From contig CP148265.1 in assembly GCA_045345765.1 (NCBI GenBank), positions 310,001 to 374,000 on the forward strand: a stretch of DNA of 64,000 nucleotides, given 5' to 3'. The stretch is from JAOARY01 sp045345765 (GTDB taxonomy: Bacteria; Bacillota; Clostridia; Peptostreptococcales; Peptostreptococcaceae). Of the stretch, positions 34,704-42,972 are shown piece after piece. The notes beneath the pieces were generated by a model. That model saw nothing but the letters and a program-made list of their open reading frames with translations. It was not told the DNA's origin and did no database searches. Position numbers and translations under genes: made by a program. Position 1 is the stretch's first letter. The number at the start of each line of letters is the position of its first letter.

Positions 34704-35396
34704 ATGATTAGGTATAATATAATCTCTACAAAAAATGCAAGAGAGATTGTTCTGTTAAAATCACGTCCCTGCAAGTGGGGGCGTTGTTTTTTTTGCGATT
34801 ATATTCATGATAATAGTACAAATTTGGATGAAATAATCGAATTTAACAAAAAAATATTAAAAAATGTGACAGGAGAAAAAAAAGTTTTAGAAGTTATTAA
34901 CTCTGGTAGTGCTTTTGAACTACCGGAAGAAACACTAAAGGACATCAAAGAAATAATTTTAAAAAAGGGTATCAAGAGATTAATCTTAGAAAGTCATTAT
35001 ATGTACAAAAATAGGCTTGATGAATTAAAAGACTTTTTTGGAATAGAATTGACTTTTAAATGTGGTGTTGAAACTTTTGATGATAATTTTAGAAATAATT
35101 ATCTAAAAAAGGGTATGGTGTATTCTTCTATAGAAGAAGTTGCTTCTTATTTTGATTCTGTTTGCTTGATGGTCGGTATTAAAGGACAAACAAAAGAAAT
35201 GATTAAAAGAGATATTGAAATCATAAAAAAATCATTTAAATATGCATGTATCAATATATATGTTCCTAATACTACTCCAGTACAAAGAGATTTAGAGCTT
35301 ATTAAATGGTTTAAAGAAGAATATTCTTATTTAGAAGACTATGATAATATTGAAATCCTTTGGGATAATACTGATTTTGGTGTAGGAGGTAATTAA
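34704..35396 (+). CDS. Radical SAM protein of queuosine salvage, QueL-like
   Basis: The 230-residue protein has an atypical radical SAM cluster motif RPCKWGRCFFC, that is Cys23-x4-Cys28-x2-Cys31. A compact barrel follows, with VINSGSAFELPEE, LILESHYMY, FKCGVETFD and MVGIKGQTKEMI. A preQ1 riboswitch covers its ribosome site, and a QueT transporter gene follows 2 bp after its stop. A queuine lyase (QueL) that frees queuine from a queuosine nucleotide has been described in a Clostridioides pathogen. This gene is a good candidate for it, but the assignment is by context and memory. The ATG at 34704 is preferred to a GTG at 34695, which is too close to the SD. Confidence 0.65.
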   Translation: MIRYNIISTKNAREIVLLKSRPCKWGRCFFCDYIHDNSTNLDEIIEFNKKILKNVTGEKKVLEVINSGSAFELPEETLKDIKEIILKKGIKRLILESHYMYKNRLDELKDFFGIELTFKCGVETFDDNFRNNYLKKGMVYSSIEEVASYFDSVCLMVGIKGQTKEMIKRDIEIIKKSFKYACINIYVPNTTPVQRDLELIKWFKEEYSYLEDYDNIEILWDNTDFGVGGN

Positions 35397-35398
35397 AT

Positions 35399-35902
35399 AT
35401 GTTTGATACTAAAAGACTTACTAGAGCAGGTTTAGTCGCTGCTATTTACGTTGTTTTGACTTTAAATTTCCCATGGATGGGATATGGACCTATTCAGTTT
35501 AGAATATCTGAGGTAATGGTTTTATTAGCATTTTTCGATCCTATTTATATAGGTTCTTTAACATTAGGCTGTGCAATAGCAAATTTAGCTAGTCCGTTTG
35601 GAATTGCTGATGTTATATTTGGTAGTTTTGCAAGTTTCATAAGTCTTTATATGATTAATAAATCTAAAAATATTTATATAGCTAGTATTTGGCCAGCTGT
35701 ATTTAGTTTTATAATAGGACTTGAAATATATTTCCTATCTAGTGAACCTGTTAATTTCTTTCTAGTAACATCCCAAATAATGTTATCAGAAATAGTAATA
35801 GTTTCATTTATAGGTGTTCCTATATTTAAAATGCTTACAAAAAATTCATACTTCCTTAATTTAATAAAAGGTAATACGACTAATATAAATCAAAATATAT
35901 AA
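35399..35902 (+). CDS. queT: QueT family queuosine-precursor transporter (ECF S component)
   Basis: This 167-residue integral membrane protein has about five to six helices and the family start TRAGLVAAIYVVLTLNFPWMGYGPIQFRISE (quoted here as the key segments AAIYVVLTL and GPIQFRISE). QueT proteins are substrate-binding S components that work with a shared ECF energy module encoded elsewhere. It begins 2 bp after the radical SAM gene and shares its preQ1 riboswitch. It therefore probably imports preQ1, preQ0 or queuine. Confidence 0.9.
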   Translation: MFDTKRLTRAGLVAAIYVVLTLNFPWMGYGPIQFRISEVMVLLAFFDPIYIGSLTLGCAIANLASPFGIADVIFGSFASFISLYMINKSKNIYIASIWPAVFSFIIGLEIYFLSSEPVNFFLVTSQIMLSEIVIVSFIGVPIFKMLTKNSYFLNLIKGNTTNINQNI

Positions 35903-35940
35903 AAAAATAGGATGAAGATTAATCTTCATCCTATTTTTTT
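35901..35940. terminator. Perfect 20+20 palindrome terminator
   Basis: A run of A, then TAGGATGAAGATT and its exact complement, then a T-run. It ends queT (plus) and oadA (minus). Confidence 0.85.
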
Positions 35941-35964
35941 ATATATTTTATTATTCATATTTAT

Positions 35965-37371
35965 TTAAACTGGATACAAATCATATTCTTTGTTTAATAA
36001 AGCTTTGTCCAATTTATACATCTGTGCTTGTCTATATTCAAAATATTCTTTGGCAACTTGTGGAAATAGCGCATATGATAAAACATCTTCATCTTGTTCT
36101 ATAAATTCACTAATTTCCTTTTTATATTTTTCAAGTTGTGGTTCTATTAAATCTGCTGGTCTGCAAGTTATAACTTCTTCATCTTGTATAATCTTTTTTA
36201 TAATATCTTCTTTTATAGGAACTGTTGGCTTTCCATACATTCCTTTTACATAAGCCTTTACTTCTTTTGGAACCATCTTATATCTTTCACCTGTTATAAC
36301 ATTTAATACAGCTTGAGTTCCAACAATTTGACTTGTAGGTGTAACTAAAGAAGGATAGCCTAAATCTTCTCTAACTCTAGGAACTTCCTTTAATACATCT
36401 TCAAATTTATCTAATGCATTTTGCATCTTAAGCTGAGATACTAGGTTTGAAAGCATACCACCCGGTACTTGGTATACCAAAGTATTTATATTAACACCTA
36501 AAATTTTTGGATTTAAAAGCCCTGATTCTAAACTCTTTTCTCTTATAGGTTTAAAATAATCTGCTACTTCATTTAATTTATTTAAATCCAAATTAGTATC
36601 TCTTATACTATCTTTTAATGTAGCAACCATTGATTCTGTTGGAGGTTGTGATGTTGCTCCTGAAAATGGTGATATTGCAGTATCTATTATATCAACTCCA
36701 GCTTCTATTGCTTTTAAATATGTCATTGAAGCTAGCCCACTTGTACAATGTGAATGTAATTCAAGAGGAATATTTATATTTTCTTTTATAGAACTTACAA
36801 GTTCATGTGCATAATAAGGAGTTAAAAGACCTGACATATCCTTTATGCAAATAGAGTCAGCTCCCATACTTTCTAATTCTTTTGCTAAATCAACAAAAGT
36901 TTTTGTTGTATGAACTGGACTTGTTGTATATGCAATCGCTGCTTGAGCATGTGCTTTTTCTTTCTTTGTAGTTTCAAGTGCAACTCTTATATTTCTTGTA
37001 TCATTTAATGCATCAAATATTCTTATTATATCTATACCATTAGCTATAGCTTTCTTTACAAATTCTATTACAACATCATCTGCATAATGTTTATAACCTA
37101 ATATATTTTGACCTCTTAAAAGCATTTGAAGTTTAGTATTCTTAACATACTTCCTCATCTTTCTAAGTCTTTCCCACGGATCTTCATTTAAAAATCTTAA
37201 AGAAGCATCAAAAGTAGCTCCTCCCCACATTTCAAGCGCATGATATCCCACTTTATCCATTTGTTCCAATATAGGCAACATTTGTTCCGTTGTCATTCTT
37301 GTTGCTATTAACGACTGATGTCCATCTCTTAAAACTGTTTCCGTTATTTTTACTCTATTATTTAAAGACAT
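35965..37371 (-). CDS. oadA: Oxaloacetate decarboxylase alpha / pyruvate carboxylase B-type carboxyltransferase, no biotin domain
   Basis: The 468-residue protein has the carboxyltransferase barrel: VKITETVLRDGHQSLIATRM, GGATFDASLRFLNEDPWERL, QMLLRGQNILGYKHY, IRIFDALND, ICIKDMSGLLTPYYA (catalytic Lys), LELHSHCTSG with metal-binding His. The conserved PycA/OadA tail to about residue 460 follows. The usual C-terminal biotinyl domain with an MKM lysine is absent, so a separate biotin carrier must exist. No beta decarboxylase or carrier gene is adjacent. The promoter carries two palindromic operator-like sites. Confidence 0.9.
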   Translation of the reverse strand: MSLNNRVKITETVLRDGHQSLIATRMTTEQMLPILEQMDKVGYHALEMWGGATFDASLRFLNEDPWERLRKMRKYVKNTKLQMLLRGQNILGYKHYADDVVIEFVKKAIANGIDIIRIFDALNDTRNIRVALETTKKEKAHAQAAIAYTTSPVHTTKTFVDLAKELESMGADSICIKDMSGLLTPYYAHELVSSIKENINIPLELHSHCTSGLASMTYLKAIEAGVDIIDTAISPFSGATSQPPTESMVATLKDSIRDTNLDLNKLNEVADYFKPIREKSLESGLLNPKILGVNINTLVYQVPGGMLSNLVSQLKMQNALDKFEDVLKEVPRVREDLGYPSLVTPTSQIVGTQAVLNVITGERYKMVPKEVKAYVKGMYGKPTVPIKEDIIKKIIQDEEVITCRPADLIEPQLEKYKKEISEFIEQDEDVLSYALFPQVAKEYFEYRQAQMYKLDKALLNKEYDLYPV

Positions 37372-37419
37372 ATTATCATCTCCTAACGCCTTACTTAAAA
37401 TTTACACCCATAAATTTAG

Positions 37420-37493
37420 TTGTGTACACTACATAAAATTGTAGTTTGTCGTATTTACTACTACATTATATATCTTTTTTGTTGTATACACAA
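37420..37493 (-). promoter_or_regulatory. oadA promoter with paired TTGTnTACA operator-like sites
   Basis: TTGTGT (37488-37493), a 17 bp spacer and TATAAT (37465-37470) form the promoter. TTGTATACACAA (37482-37493) covers the -35 box. TTGTGTACACT (37420-37430) lies downstream near +30. The form TTGTnTACAA is typical of GntR-type regulators. Confidence 0.55.
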
Positions 37494-37591
37494 TATCAAA
37501 ATATACTTTTTAATCATTTATTATCTTTGTACCTCAAAAAGCTTTAAATTTAAGGGTTTTAGGCTATAAAAAATATTTATAAACAATAAAA

Positions 37592-37618
37592 AACTATGGA
37601 TTTTTTTAATCCATAGTT
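37592..37618 (-). terminator. Terminator overlapping the rpiR-type gene stop
   Basis: AACTATGGATT pairs with AATCCATAGTT; the first arm contains the last codons and stop of the regulator. TTTTT follows on the minus strand. Confidence 0.8.
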
Positions 37619-38463
37619 AAATCAAATATCTCCATAGTTTTTATATGATCTTTTAAATTTTCATAAACTCTTTTTTTATCTCTTTCAAACATGCTCATAA
37701 GAAGTATATTGCATAATTCCATCGTACAAACATGAGAATTAAAAAATGTAGAATTTTCTATTTTTACTGTATAGCTTATGTCACTTACCATTGCTATATT
37801 ATTAAATTCCTTGTCTGTAAAAGTTATAACCTTCGCACCTTTGTTCTTTGCTAATAATAAACTTTGATATGTCGTCTTTGTATATCTTGGAAAACTAGAA
37901 ACAAAATACAAATCATTTTCAGTCATAGGAGCCATCTTTTCTATATTTAAATTTCCCCCTTCAGATATAACTTCAACATTAAATTTCATTCTTCTCATAT
38001 GAAGAGCTAAAAAATCTACTACACTAGCACTAGATTCTAATCCGCAAAAATAAATCTTTTTAGCTTTATAAATACAGTCTACAATCTTTTCTATTTTCTT
38101 ATAATCTAAATTCATCAGTAATTCTTCTAAATTTTTAAGGTCTGATTTTGTAACATTCATTAACATACTTTCTTTTTTCTCAAGTTTTTCCCAATTTTTA
38201 AGAAGTCTTATGTCAGGAGTATTCATAGTCTTTATATTTTCTCTTAATTTATTTTTAAATTCACTAAAACCTTTAAACCCTAGAATTCTTGCAAATCTTA
38301 TTATAGTTGCATCACTTAGTCCCACTCTATCTCCTAATTCTAATGCAGATAAAAACCCTATCTCGCTATAGTTTTCAACTATATATATCCCTAGTTTTTT
38401 TTGACTTTCAGTTAATTTATCATGGTTTTCTTTTAGAAATTCTACTATTTCTTTTTTCTTCAA
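37606..38463 (-). CDS. RpiR/MurR family transcriptional regulator
   Basis: This 285-residue regulator has an N-terminal helix-turn-helix (about 1-77, VGLSDATIIRFARILGFKGFSEF) and a C-terminal SIS domain (about 125-260, KIYFCGLESSASVVDFLALHMRRM) that binds phosphosugars. Proteins of this class control sugar or amino-sugar catabolism. No sugar operon is next to it, so the target is unknown. Its upstream region contains a 31 bp tandem repeat that could hold its own operators. AGGTAGT lies before the ATG. Confidence 0.92.
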   Translation of the reverse strand: MKKKEIVEFLKENHDKLTESQKKLGIYIVENYSEIGFLSALELGDRVGLSDATIIRFARILGFKGFSEFKNKLRENIKTMNTPDIRLLKNWEKLEKKESMLMNVTKSDLKNLEELLMNLDYKKIEKIVDCIYKAKKIYFCGLESSASVVDFLALHMRRMKFNVEVISEGGNLNIEKMAPMTENDLYFVSSFPRYTKTTYQSLLLAKNKGAKVITFTDKEFNNIAMVSDISYTVKIENSTFFNSHVCTMELCNILLMSMFERDKKRVYENLKDHIKTMEIFDLTMD

Positions 38464-38507
38464 ATTTACTACCTCCAGATAATTTATTTATTACTTTCCC
38501 CAATTAC

Positions 38508-38583
38508 AATTTATTAATCAAACTAATATCTTTATTATAATTTATTAATCAAACTAATATCTTTATTATAATTTATTAATCAA
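38508..38583. repeat. Tandem repeat, 31 bp unit, about 2.5 copies
   Basis: The unit begins AATTTATTAATCAAA and ends CTTTATTAT. Two full copies (38508-38538, 38539-38569) and a part copy (38570-38583) lie between the divergent rpiR-type gene and the small membrane protein gene. On the minus strand each full unit has TTTGATTAATAAATT, and TATAAT recurs at the unit junctions. Confidence 0.8.
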
Positions 38584-38656
38584 AAATCATTTCCTTTCAT
38601 TATCATATTTTATTTGGTAGAATATATTAGTACTATTTAAGAAAGGATGTAGTTTA

Positions 38657-39052
38657 ATGAGCCAATTTAGCCATCATAAATTTACCCATCATAAACATAA
38701 AAATAAAATTGACACCAAATTAAATATAAGTTTTCATACATTTAAAGGTAACCATGTATCATTTAAAATTGATTTCTTTTTAATTATATTAATTTTGGTA
38801 ATATTAATAAGTGCTTCATCAAGTTATATATATTTATATTATAAACTTGAGAAAAATTATGTAAACCTAAAAATTAATTATGAAAAAGAAAAAAAAGATA
38901 AAAAAGCTCAAGAAGAAATAAACAAAAATTTAAAATTAGAAATAAATTCATTAAATGAACAATTCATTTCAACCAAAGAAGAACTTGACTCTATATTAGA
39001 ATATAAAAAAGAATTAGAAAAAAATTCGTTTATAAGAAGATTATCACAATAA
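38657..39052 (+). CDS. Small membrane protein with coiled coil, unknown function
   Basis: The protein has 131 residues. The N-terminus is rich in histidine and lysine (HHKFTHHKHKNK). One transmembrane helix lies at about 42-62 (FFLIILILVILISASSSYIY). A lysine- and glutamate-rich coiled coil follows at about 66-122. The layout resembles small bitopic division proteins such as FtsL or DivIC, or a SepF-independent scaffold, but no sequence signature supports either. AGAAAGGATG lies before the ATG. It is monocistronic with its own terminator and convergent with the glucosaminidase gene. The family is not recognised. Confidence 0.72.
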   Translation: MSQFSHHKFTHHKHKNKIDTKLNISFHTFKGNHVSFKIDFFLIILILVILISASSSYIYLYYKLEKNYVNLKINYEKEKKDKKAQEEINKNLKLEINSLNEQFISTKEELDSILEYKKELEKNSFIRRLSQ

Positions 39053-39064
39053 AATATTCTAATA

Positions 39065-39107
39065 AAAAAGCTGTTAACAAATGATTTATCACTTGTAACA
39101 GCTTTTT
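39065..39107. terminator. Bidirectional terminator between convergent genes
   Basis: AAAAAGCTGTTA pairs with TAACAGCTTTTT around an imperfect inner stem. Confidence 0.85.
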
Positions 39108-39112
39108 ATTAT

Positions 39113-39847
39113 TTATCTTTTTGCTTTTTTATAATTCTTTTCCATAGTTTTTGCAAGTTTTGTAGCCCACGCAGGATCTGATGCATAAACTTCACCTATC
39201 TTTTGAGCTGTTCTTCTATTTCTCTTATCAAAATAGTTTCTCTTTATCATTTTTGCAAAATATAATATACAATCTTCTTTTGTTTCAAAAGTTTTAGCAT
39301 ATTTGTATGGATCTCTATCATATGCACCAATACCAAATAAATTATTTTTATCTCTAGCTATTTTTGAATTACCATTTCCAGATTCATGTTGTGCTAAAGA
39401 AATTATAAAAAGTGCATTAACATTATAAAGATGCTCTGCAATTAAACAGGCCTCTCCAATTCCTCTTAAATTTGTACTGCTTACTATTTTATTAAGCTCT
39501 GATTTTGTTAAATTTGACTTTGAATCAAGTCTTAATGTTAAGTAATTTGTTCTAGAATTAATACCTCTTGAAACAGCACTTGCTTTATAGTTTCTATTTA
39601 CACCAAGAGAAATCTTTTGCATACTATCTTTAAGTTCCAAACTTTCTTTTGCTAAACTTAAAGACTCTTCTTTCATTATTCTTATTGATTCATTTACCTT
39701 CTCATCTTCAACCTTTTTTGTCTCTACGTCCTTATTTTCTATTATTGCTAAATTTCTTTTTAGATTAGTTTCATTATAAAATATAATTCCAGATATCATG
39801 CTTACTGAAAGGACCAGAGGTAACAAAAATCTTATAATTCTGTTCAT
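39113..39847 (-). CDS. Membrane-anchored beta-N-acetylglucosaminidase-domain protein
   Basis: This 244-residue protein has an N-terminal signal anchor (about 5-25), a charged linker and a C-terminal glucosaminidase domain (about 115-240). The domain has EACLIAEHLYNVNALFIISLAQHESGNG, LFGIGAYDRDPYKYAKTF and YFDKRNRRTAQKIGEVYASDPAWATKLAKTM. The glutamate in AQHESG is the likely catalytic acid. This family (FlgJ/LytG-like) cleaves peptidoglycan glycan strands and would act outside the membrane. The long 5' region has a strong promoter, a perfect 0A box and an internal terminator-like hairpin. Confidence 0.88.
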   Translation of the reverse strand: MNRIIRFLLPLVLSVSMISGIIFYNETNLKRNLAIIENKDVETKKVEDEKVNESIRIMKEESLSLAKESLELKDSMQKISLGVNRNYKASAVSRGINSRTNYLTLRLDSKSNLTKSELNKIVSSTNLRGIGEACLIAEHLYNVNALFIISLAQHESGNGNSKIARDKNNLFGIGAYDRDPYKYAKTFETKEDCILYFAKMIKRNYFDKRNRRTAQKIGEVYASDPAWATKLAKTMEKNYKKAKR

Positions 39848-39942
39848 ATAATCGTCCTCCTAAATATTTATCGTGTTTATACCCGATTTCTATAAATTAA
39901 AAATTTCTTAAATTTGTCGTTTTTATTTTGTCTGTCAAAATT

Positions 39943-39989
39943 AAAAAAAGAATAAAATCAATTGAAACATTGAATTTATCCTCTTTTTT
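39943..39989 (-). terminator. Terminator-like hairpin inside the glucosaminidase gene leader
   Basis: AAAAGAGGATAAATTCAAT and ATTGATTTTATTCTTTT pair imperfectly with a following T-run. The hairpin lies between the promoter at 40001-40029 and the gene at 39847. It would end a transcript of only about 55 nt, so it is either an attenuator or the 3' end of a small RNA. Confidence 0.55.
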
Positions 39990-40000
39990 AACCTTTGTTG

Positions 40001-40042
40001 ATTGTATCACCTATAAAAAAGTTTGTAAAGTTTTTTTCGACA
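40001..40042 (-). promoter_or_regulatory. Promoter with upstream Spo0A-type box
   Basis: TTTACA (40024-40029), a 17 bp spacer and TACAAT (40001-40006) form a good promoter. TGTCGAA (40042-40036), a perfect 0A box, lies 6 bp upstream of the -35 box, a position that suits activation. The rest of the 39848-40255 gap is AT-rich with no gene seen. Confidence 0.6.
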
Positions 40043-40184
40043 TTTTTTTTGTTCTAAGCTCACATACGCTTAATTACAGTAAGTGAGGCAATATTACATT
40101 CTCATTACAAAAATTTTAAATTTTTATGAAAATTCAGATTTTTATTTTTTTAAAATTTATTTTTATTTTTAATTATAAATCATT

Positions 40185-40226
40185 AAAAAAGAATCAATAA
40201 TTTTAAATTATTATTGATTCTTTTTT
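40185..40226 (-). terminator. Terminator of the radical-SAM-linked gene pair
   Basis: AAAAAAGAATCAATAA pairs with TTATTGATTCTTTTTT around a 10-nt loop, 30 bp after the stop codon. Confidence 0.8.
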
Positions 40227-40255
40227 TTAATTTTATTTAAAACAGTTTTTATTTA

Positions 40256-40942
40256 TTAATCTAAAATCGGCATAATTTTTCCATCTTCATTTTTATACAG
40301 ATCGATTCTATTAACATCCATTTTATATTCTTCATTTAATTTTAAATATTCAACCATATTAGATACAAATATACTAGGTTTTAAATTACCTTCAGAACTA
40401 CATTGTAATATAGTATTTAATACTACTGTATCATCTTTAACATCCACTATATCAATTGAATGTATTCTTGTTTTTATATCAATTTCTTTTGGCTTACCTT
40501 TTTTAGTCTTTTTAATTATTATTATTTCATCTTGTTTCATATATTTATCTATTTTTGATTTGATATCTTTTGTATCTATATTTTTTATTTCTATTATATA
40601 TCTTGAATGAGAAACAATAGACATAAGCGATTTTGTTTTTTCTTTGAATTTCTTAGCTTTTATAAATACCAATCCCATTGGCATTTGTTCATTTAATTTA
40701 TTTATAAATTCTTCTTCATCCAAATCATCTTCGACTTCAACATCCATATATTCTCCATAACTTTCCAGTCCCAAAGAAAGTGCTTGAGCAAATGCCATTT
40801 TAGGATGAGGGTTGAAACCTTGAGTAAAACTCAAATTAATATTTGCTCTTCTTAATGCTCTTTCTATTGTCTTCATAGTTTCTAAATGTGATATATAACA
40901 TATATCATCAATTTTTTTGAATTTACATCTTAAAAGTATCAT
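40256..40942 (-). CDS. Radical-SAM-linked DUF2344 protein
   Basis: This 228-residue protein belongs to the DUF2344 (TIGR03936) family, with LRCKFKKIDDICYISHLETMKTIERALRRA (key segments ISHLETM and RALRRANI) and SFTQGFNPHPKMAFAQALSLGLES. Its ATG overlaps the last base of the stop codon of the radical SAM gene (TAATG), so the two are translationally coupled. In other clostridia this pair lies just before rng-rplU. Here it is about 10 kb away. The family is tied to RNA processing only by that context. Confidence 0.88.
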   Translation of the reverse strand: MILLRCKFKKIDDICYISHLETMKTIERALRRANINLSFTQGFNPHPKMAFAQALSLGLESYGEYMDVEVEDDLDEEEFINKLNEQMPMGLVFIKAKKFKEKTKSLMSIVSHSRYIIEIKNIDTKDIKSKIDKYMKQDEIIIIKKTKKGKPKEIDIKTRIHSIDIVDVKDDTVVLNTILQCSSEGNLKPSIFVSNMVEYLKLNEEYKMDVNRIDLYKNEDGKIMPILD

Positions 40943-42792
40943 TAACAAAGCCCCTTTCCTAAATCTATATTAACTCCACAACCACTACATTTTTCTCTAC
41001 AATTAGGAGTGACTTTTGCTTGTTTTGCATTTTCATTTTCTCTTATTAAAAATTCTTTAGTAACACCAACATCAAATATATCCCAAGGGAATATTTCATC
41101 ATATTCTCTTTTTCTATTTGCATAGAATTCCATAGATATATTTTGTTCTTCAAAAGCTTCTTTCCAAATTTCAAAATTGAAATGTTCTTCCCAACCATCA
41201 AATTTAGCACCTTTTTTAAATGCAGTATATATAACTTTTCCAAGTCTTCTATCTCCTCTAGCCATTACAGCCTCTAAGAAACTTGTAAATCTATCATGAT
41301 ACATATATCTTATGCTTCTATTGTTTTTAAATCTCACTATAAGATGATGTTGTTTTTCTCTTAATTCTTCAATCGTATCTTGTGGATGCCATTGGAATGG
41401 CGTAAATGGTTTTGGTACAAATGATGAAGTACTTACATTTATCCCAAATTTATTATCTAATTTGCCATTAACTTCTTTATATATATCAACTGTTTTCTCT
41501 GCTAATTTAACTATTCCATCTAAATCTTCATATGTTTCAGTTGGAAGACCCATCATAAAATAATATTTAAGTCTCTTCCATCCATTTTCAAATGCTTGTC
41601 TGCATGCATTTTCTAAATGTTCTTCTTCTATACCTTTATTTATAACATCTCTAAGTCTTTGAGAACCTGCTTCTGGAGCAAATGTAAGTCCTGTTTTTCT
41701 TACCTTTTGAACTCTATTTGCTAAATCTAATGAGAAATTATCAAGTCTTAATGATGGAAGTGATAATGAAACCTTCTTAGTTTCCCCAAATTCTTTGATT
41801 ATATAATCAGCAAGAGTATCAAGTCCACTATAATCAGATGTTGATAAAGAAGAAAGTGATATTTCTTCATACCCTGTATTTTCTAATAATTTTTTTGCTT
41901 TTTCTTTCATAAATTCCGGATCTCTTTCTCTAACTGGTCTATAAATCATTCCAGCTTGGCAGAATCTACATCCTCTTATGCATCCTCTAAATACTTCTAA
42001 CATAACTCTATTATGAACTACATCTATAAAAGGAACTATTATTTTTTCAGGAAAATATGCATTTGACATATCCTTTATAATTCTTTTTTTAATCTTCTTT
42101 GGTATATCTTCTTTAAGTGGTACTATTTCTTTTATAGTTCCATCTTCTTTATATCTAAAATCATATAGTGAAGGTATATAAATTCCTTCAACATCTCTAG
42201 CTAATTCATATAAGAAATCTTCTCTTGATTTATCTGTTTTTTTCCACTCTTTGTATTTGTTTATAACTTCTATTAATACTTCTTCACCTTCACCTAAAGA
42301 TACTATATCTACAAAATCAGAAATAGGTTCTACGTTATATGCACAAGGTCCTCCAACTAATACAAATGGCTCATCCTTTGTTCTATCTTTAGCAAAAATA
42401 CTTATATTCCCCATATCTAAAATATTTAATATATTAGTATAAGAAAGTTCATATTGCAAAGTAAAAGCTAAAAAATCCATATTAGAAATTGGTTCTCTTG
42501 ATTCTAATGCAAACATAGGTATATTTCTTTCTCTCATCTTTTCTTCCATATCAACCCATGGAGAAAAAATTCTTTCACAAAATACATCTTCTTGTTCATT
42601 TAATATATTATACAAGATTTGAAGCCCCATATAACTCATTCCAACTTCATACGAATCAGGAAAAGAAAATCCAAATCTAACAAGGTCTTTGTTAGATGTA
42701 TCTTTATGATAGGTATTTAGCTCATTTCCTAAATATCTAGCAGGTCTTTCTATATCAAGCAAAATATCTTTTATATTTACTTTATTATTCAT
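40942..42792 (-). CDS. B12-binding-domain radical SAM protein (TIGR03960 type)
   Basis: The 616-residue protein has an N-terminal cobalamin-binding-like domain (about 30-190, FSFPDSYEVGMSYMGLQILY, FVLVGGPCAYNVEPIS). A radical SAM core has the cluster motif GCIRGCRFCQAGM (C-x3-C-x2-C) and EEISLSSLSTSDYSGL. A C-terminal cysteine set, NCREKCSGCGVN, may hold a second metal site. The substrate is unknown. Coupled expression with the DUF2344 gene suggests they act together, perhaps on RNA. Confidence 0.9.
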   Translation of the reverse strand: MNNKVNIKDILLDIERPARYLGNELNTYHKDTSNKDLVRFGFSFPDSYEVGMSYMGLQILYNILNEQEDVFCERIFSPWVDMEEKMRERNIPMFALESREPISNMDFLAFTLQYELSYTNILNILDMGNISIFAKDRTKDEPFVLVGGPCAYNVEPISDFVDIVSLGEGEEVLIEVINKYKEWKKTDKSREDFLYELARDVEGIYIPSLYDFRYKEDGTIKEIVPLKEDIPKKIKKRIIKDMSNAYFPEKIIVPFIDVVHNRVMLEVFRGCIRGCRFCQAGMIYRPVRERDPEFMKEKAKKLLENTGYEEISLSSLSTSDYSGLDTLADYIIKEFGETKKVSLSLPSLRLDNFSLDLANRVQKVRKTGLTFAPEAGSQRLRDVINKGIEEEHLENACRQAFENGWKRLKYYFMMGLPTETYEDLDGIVKLAEKTVDIYKEVNGKLDNKFGINVSTSSFVPKPFTPFQWHPQDTIEELREKQHHLIVRFKNNRSIRYMYHDRFTSFLEAVMARGDRRLGKVIYTAFKKGAKFDGWEEHFNFEIWKEAFEEQNISMEFYANRKREYDEIFPWDIFDVGVTKEFLIRENENAKQAKVTPNCREKCSGCGVNIDLGKGLC

Positions 42793-42972
42793 TTATTTTA
42801 AACCTCCAATTATTACAAAACCAATAAATTATTTAACATCACTAAATTATTATAAAAGATAATTCCTCACTTGCCAAGGAAATTAAAATCTATACAACTA
42901 AAAAATTATTTTAAATTAATAAATAAGGGTATAATGTTTTATTAAAGAATTTTGTTCTAAAAGGAGGTCAAA

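Noticed and set aside
38508..38583. CRISPR-like repeat
   Set aside because: The repeats are directly adjacent with no variable spacers and no cas genes are present.
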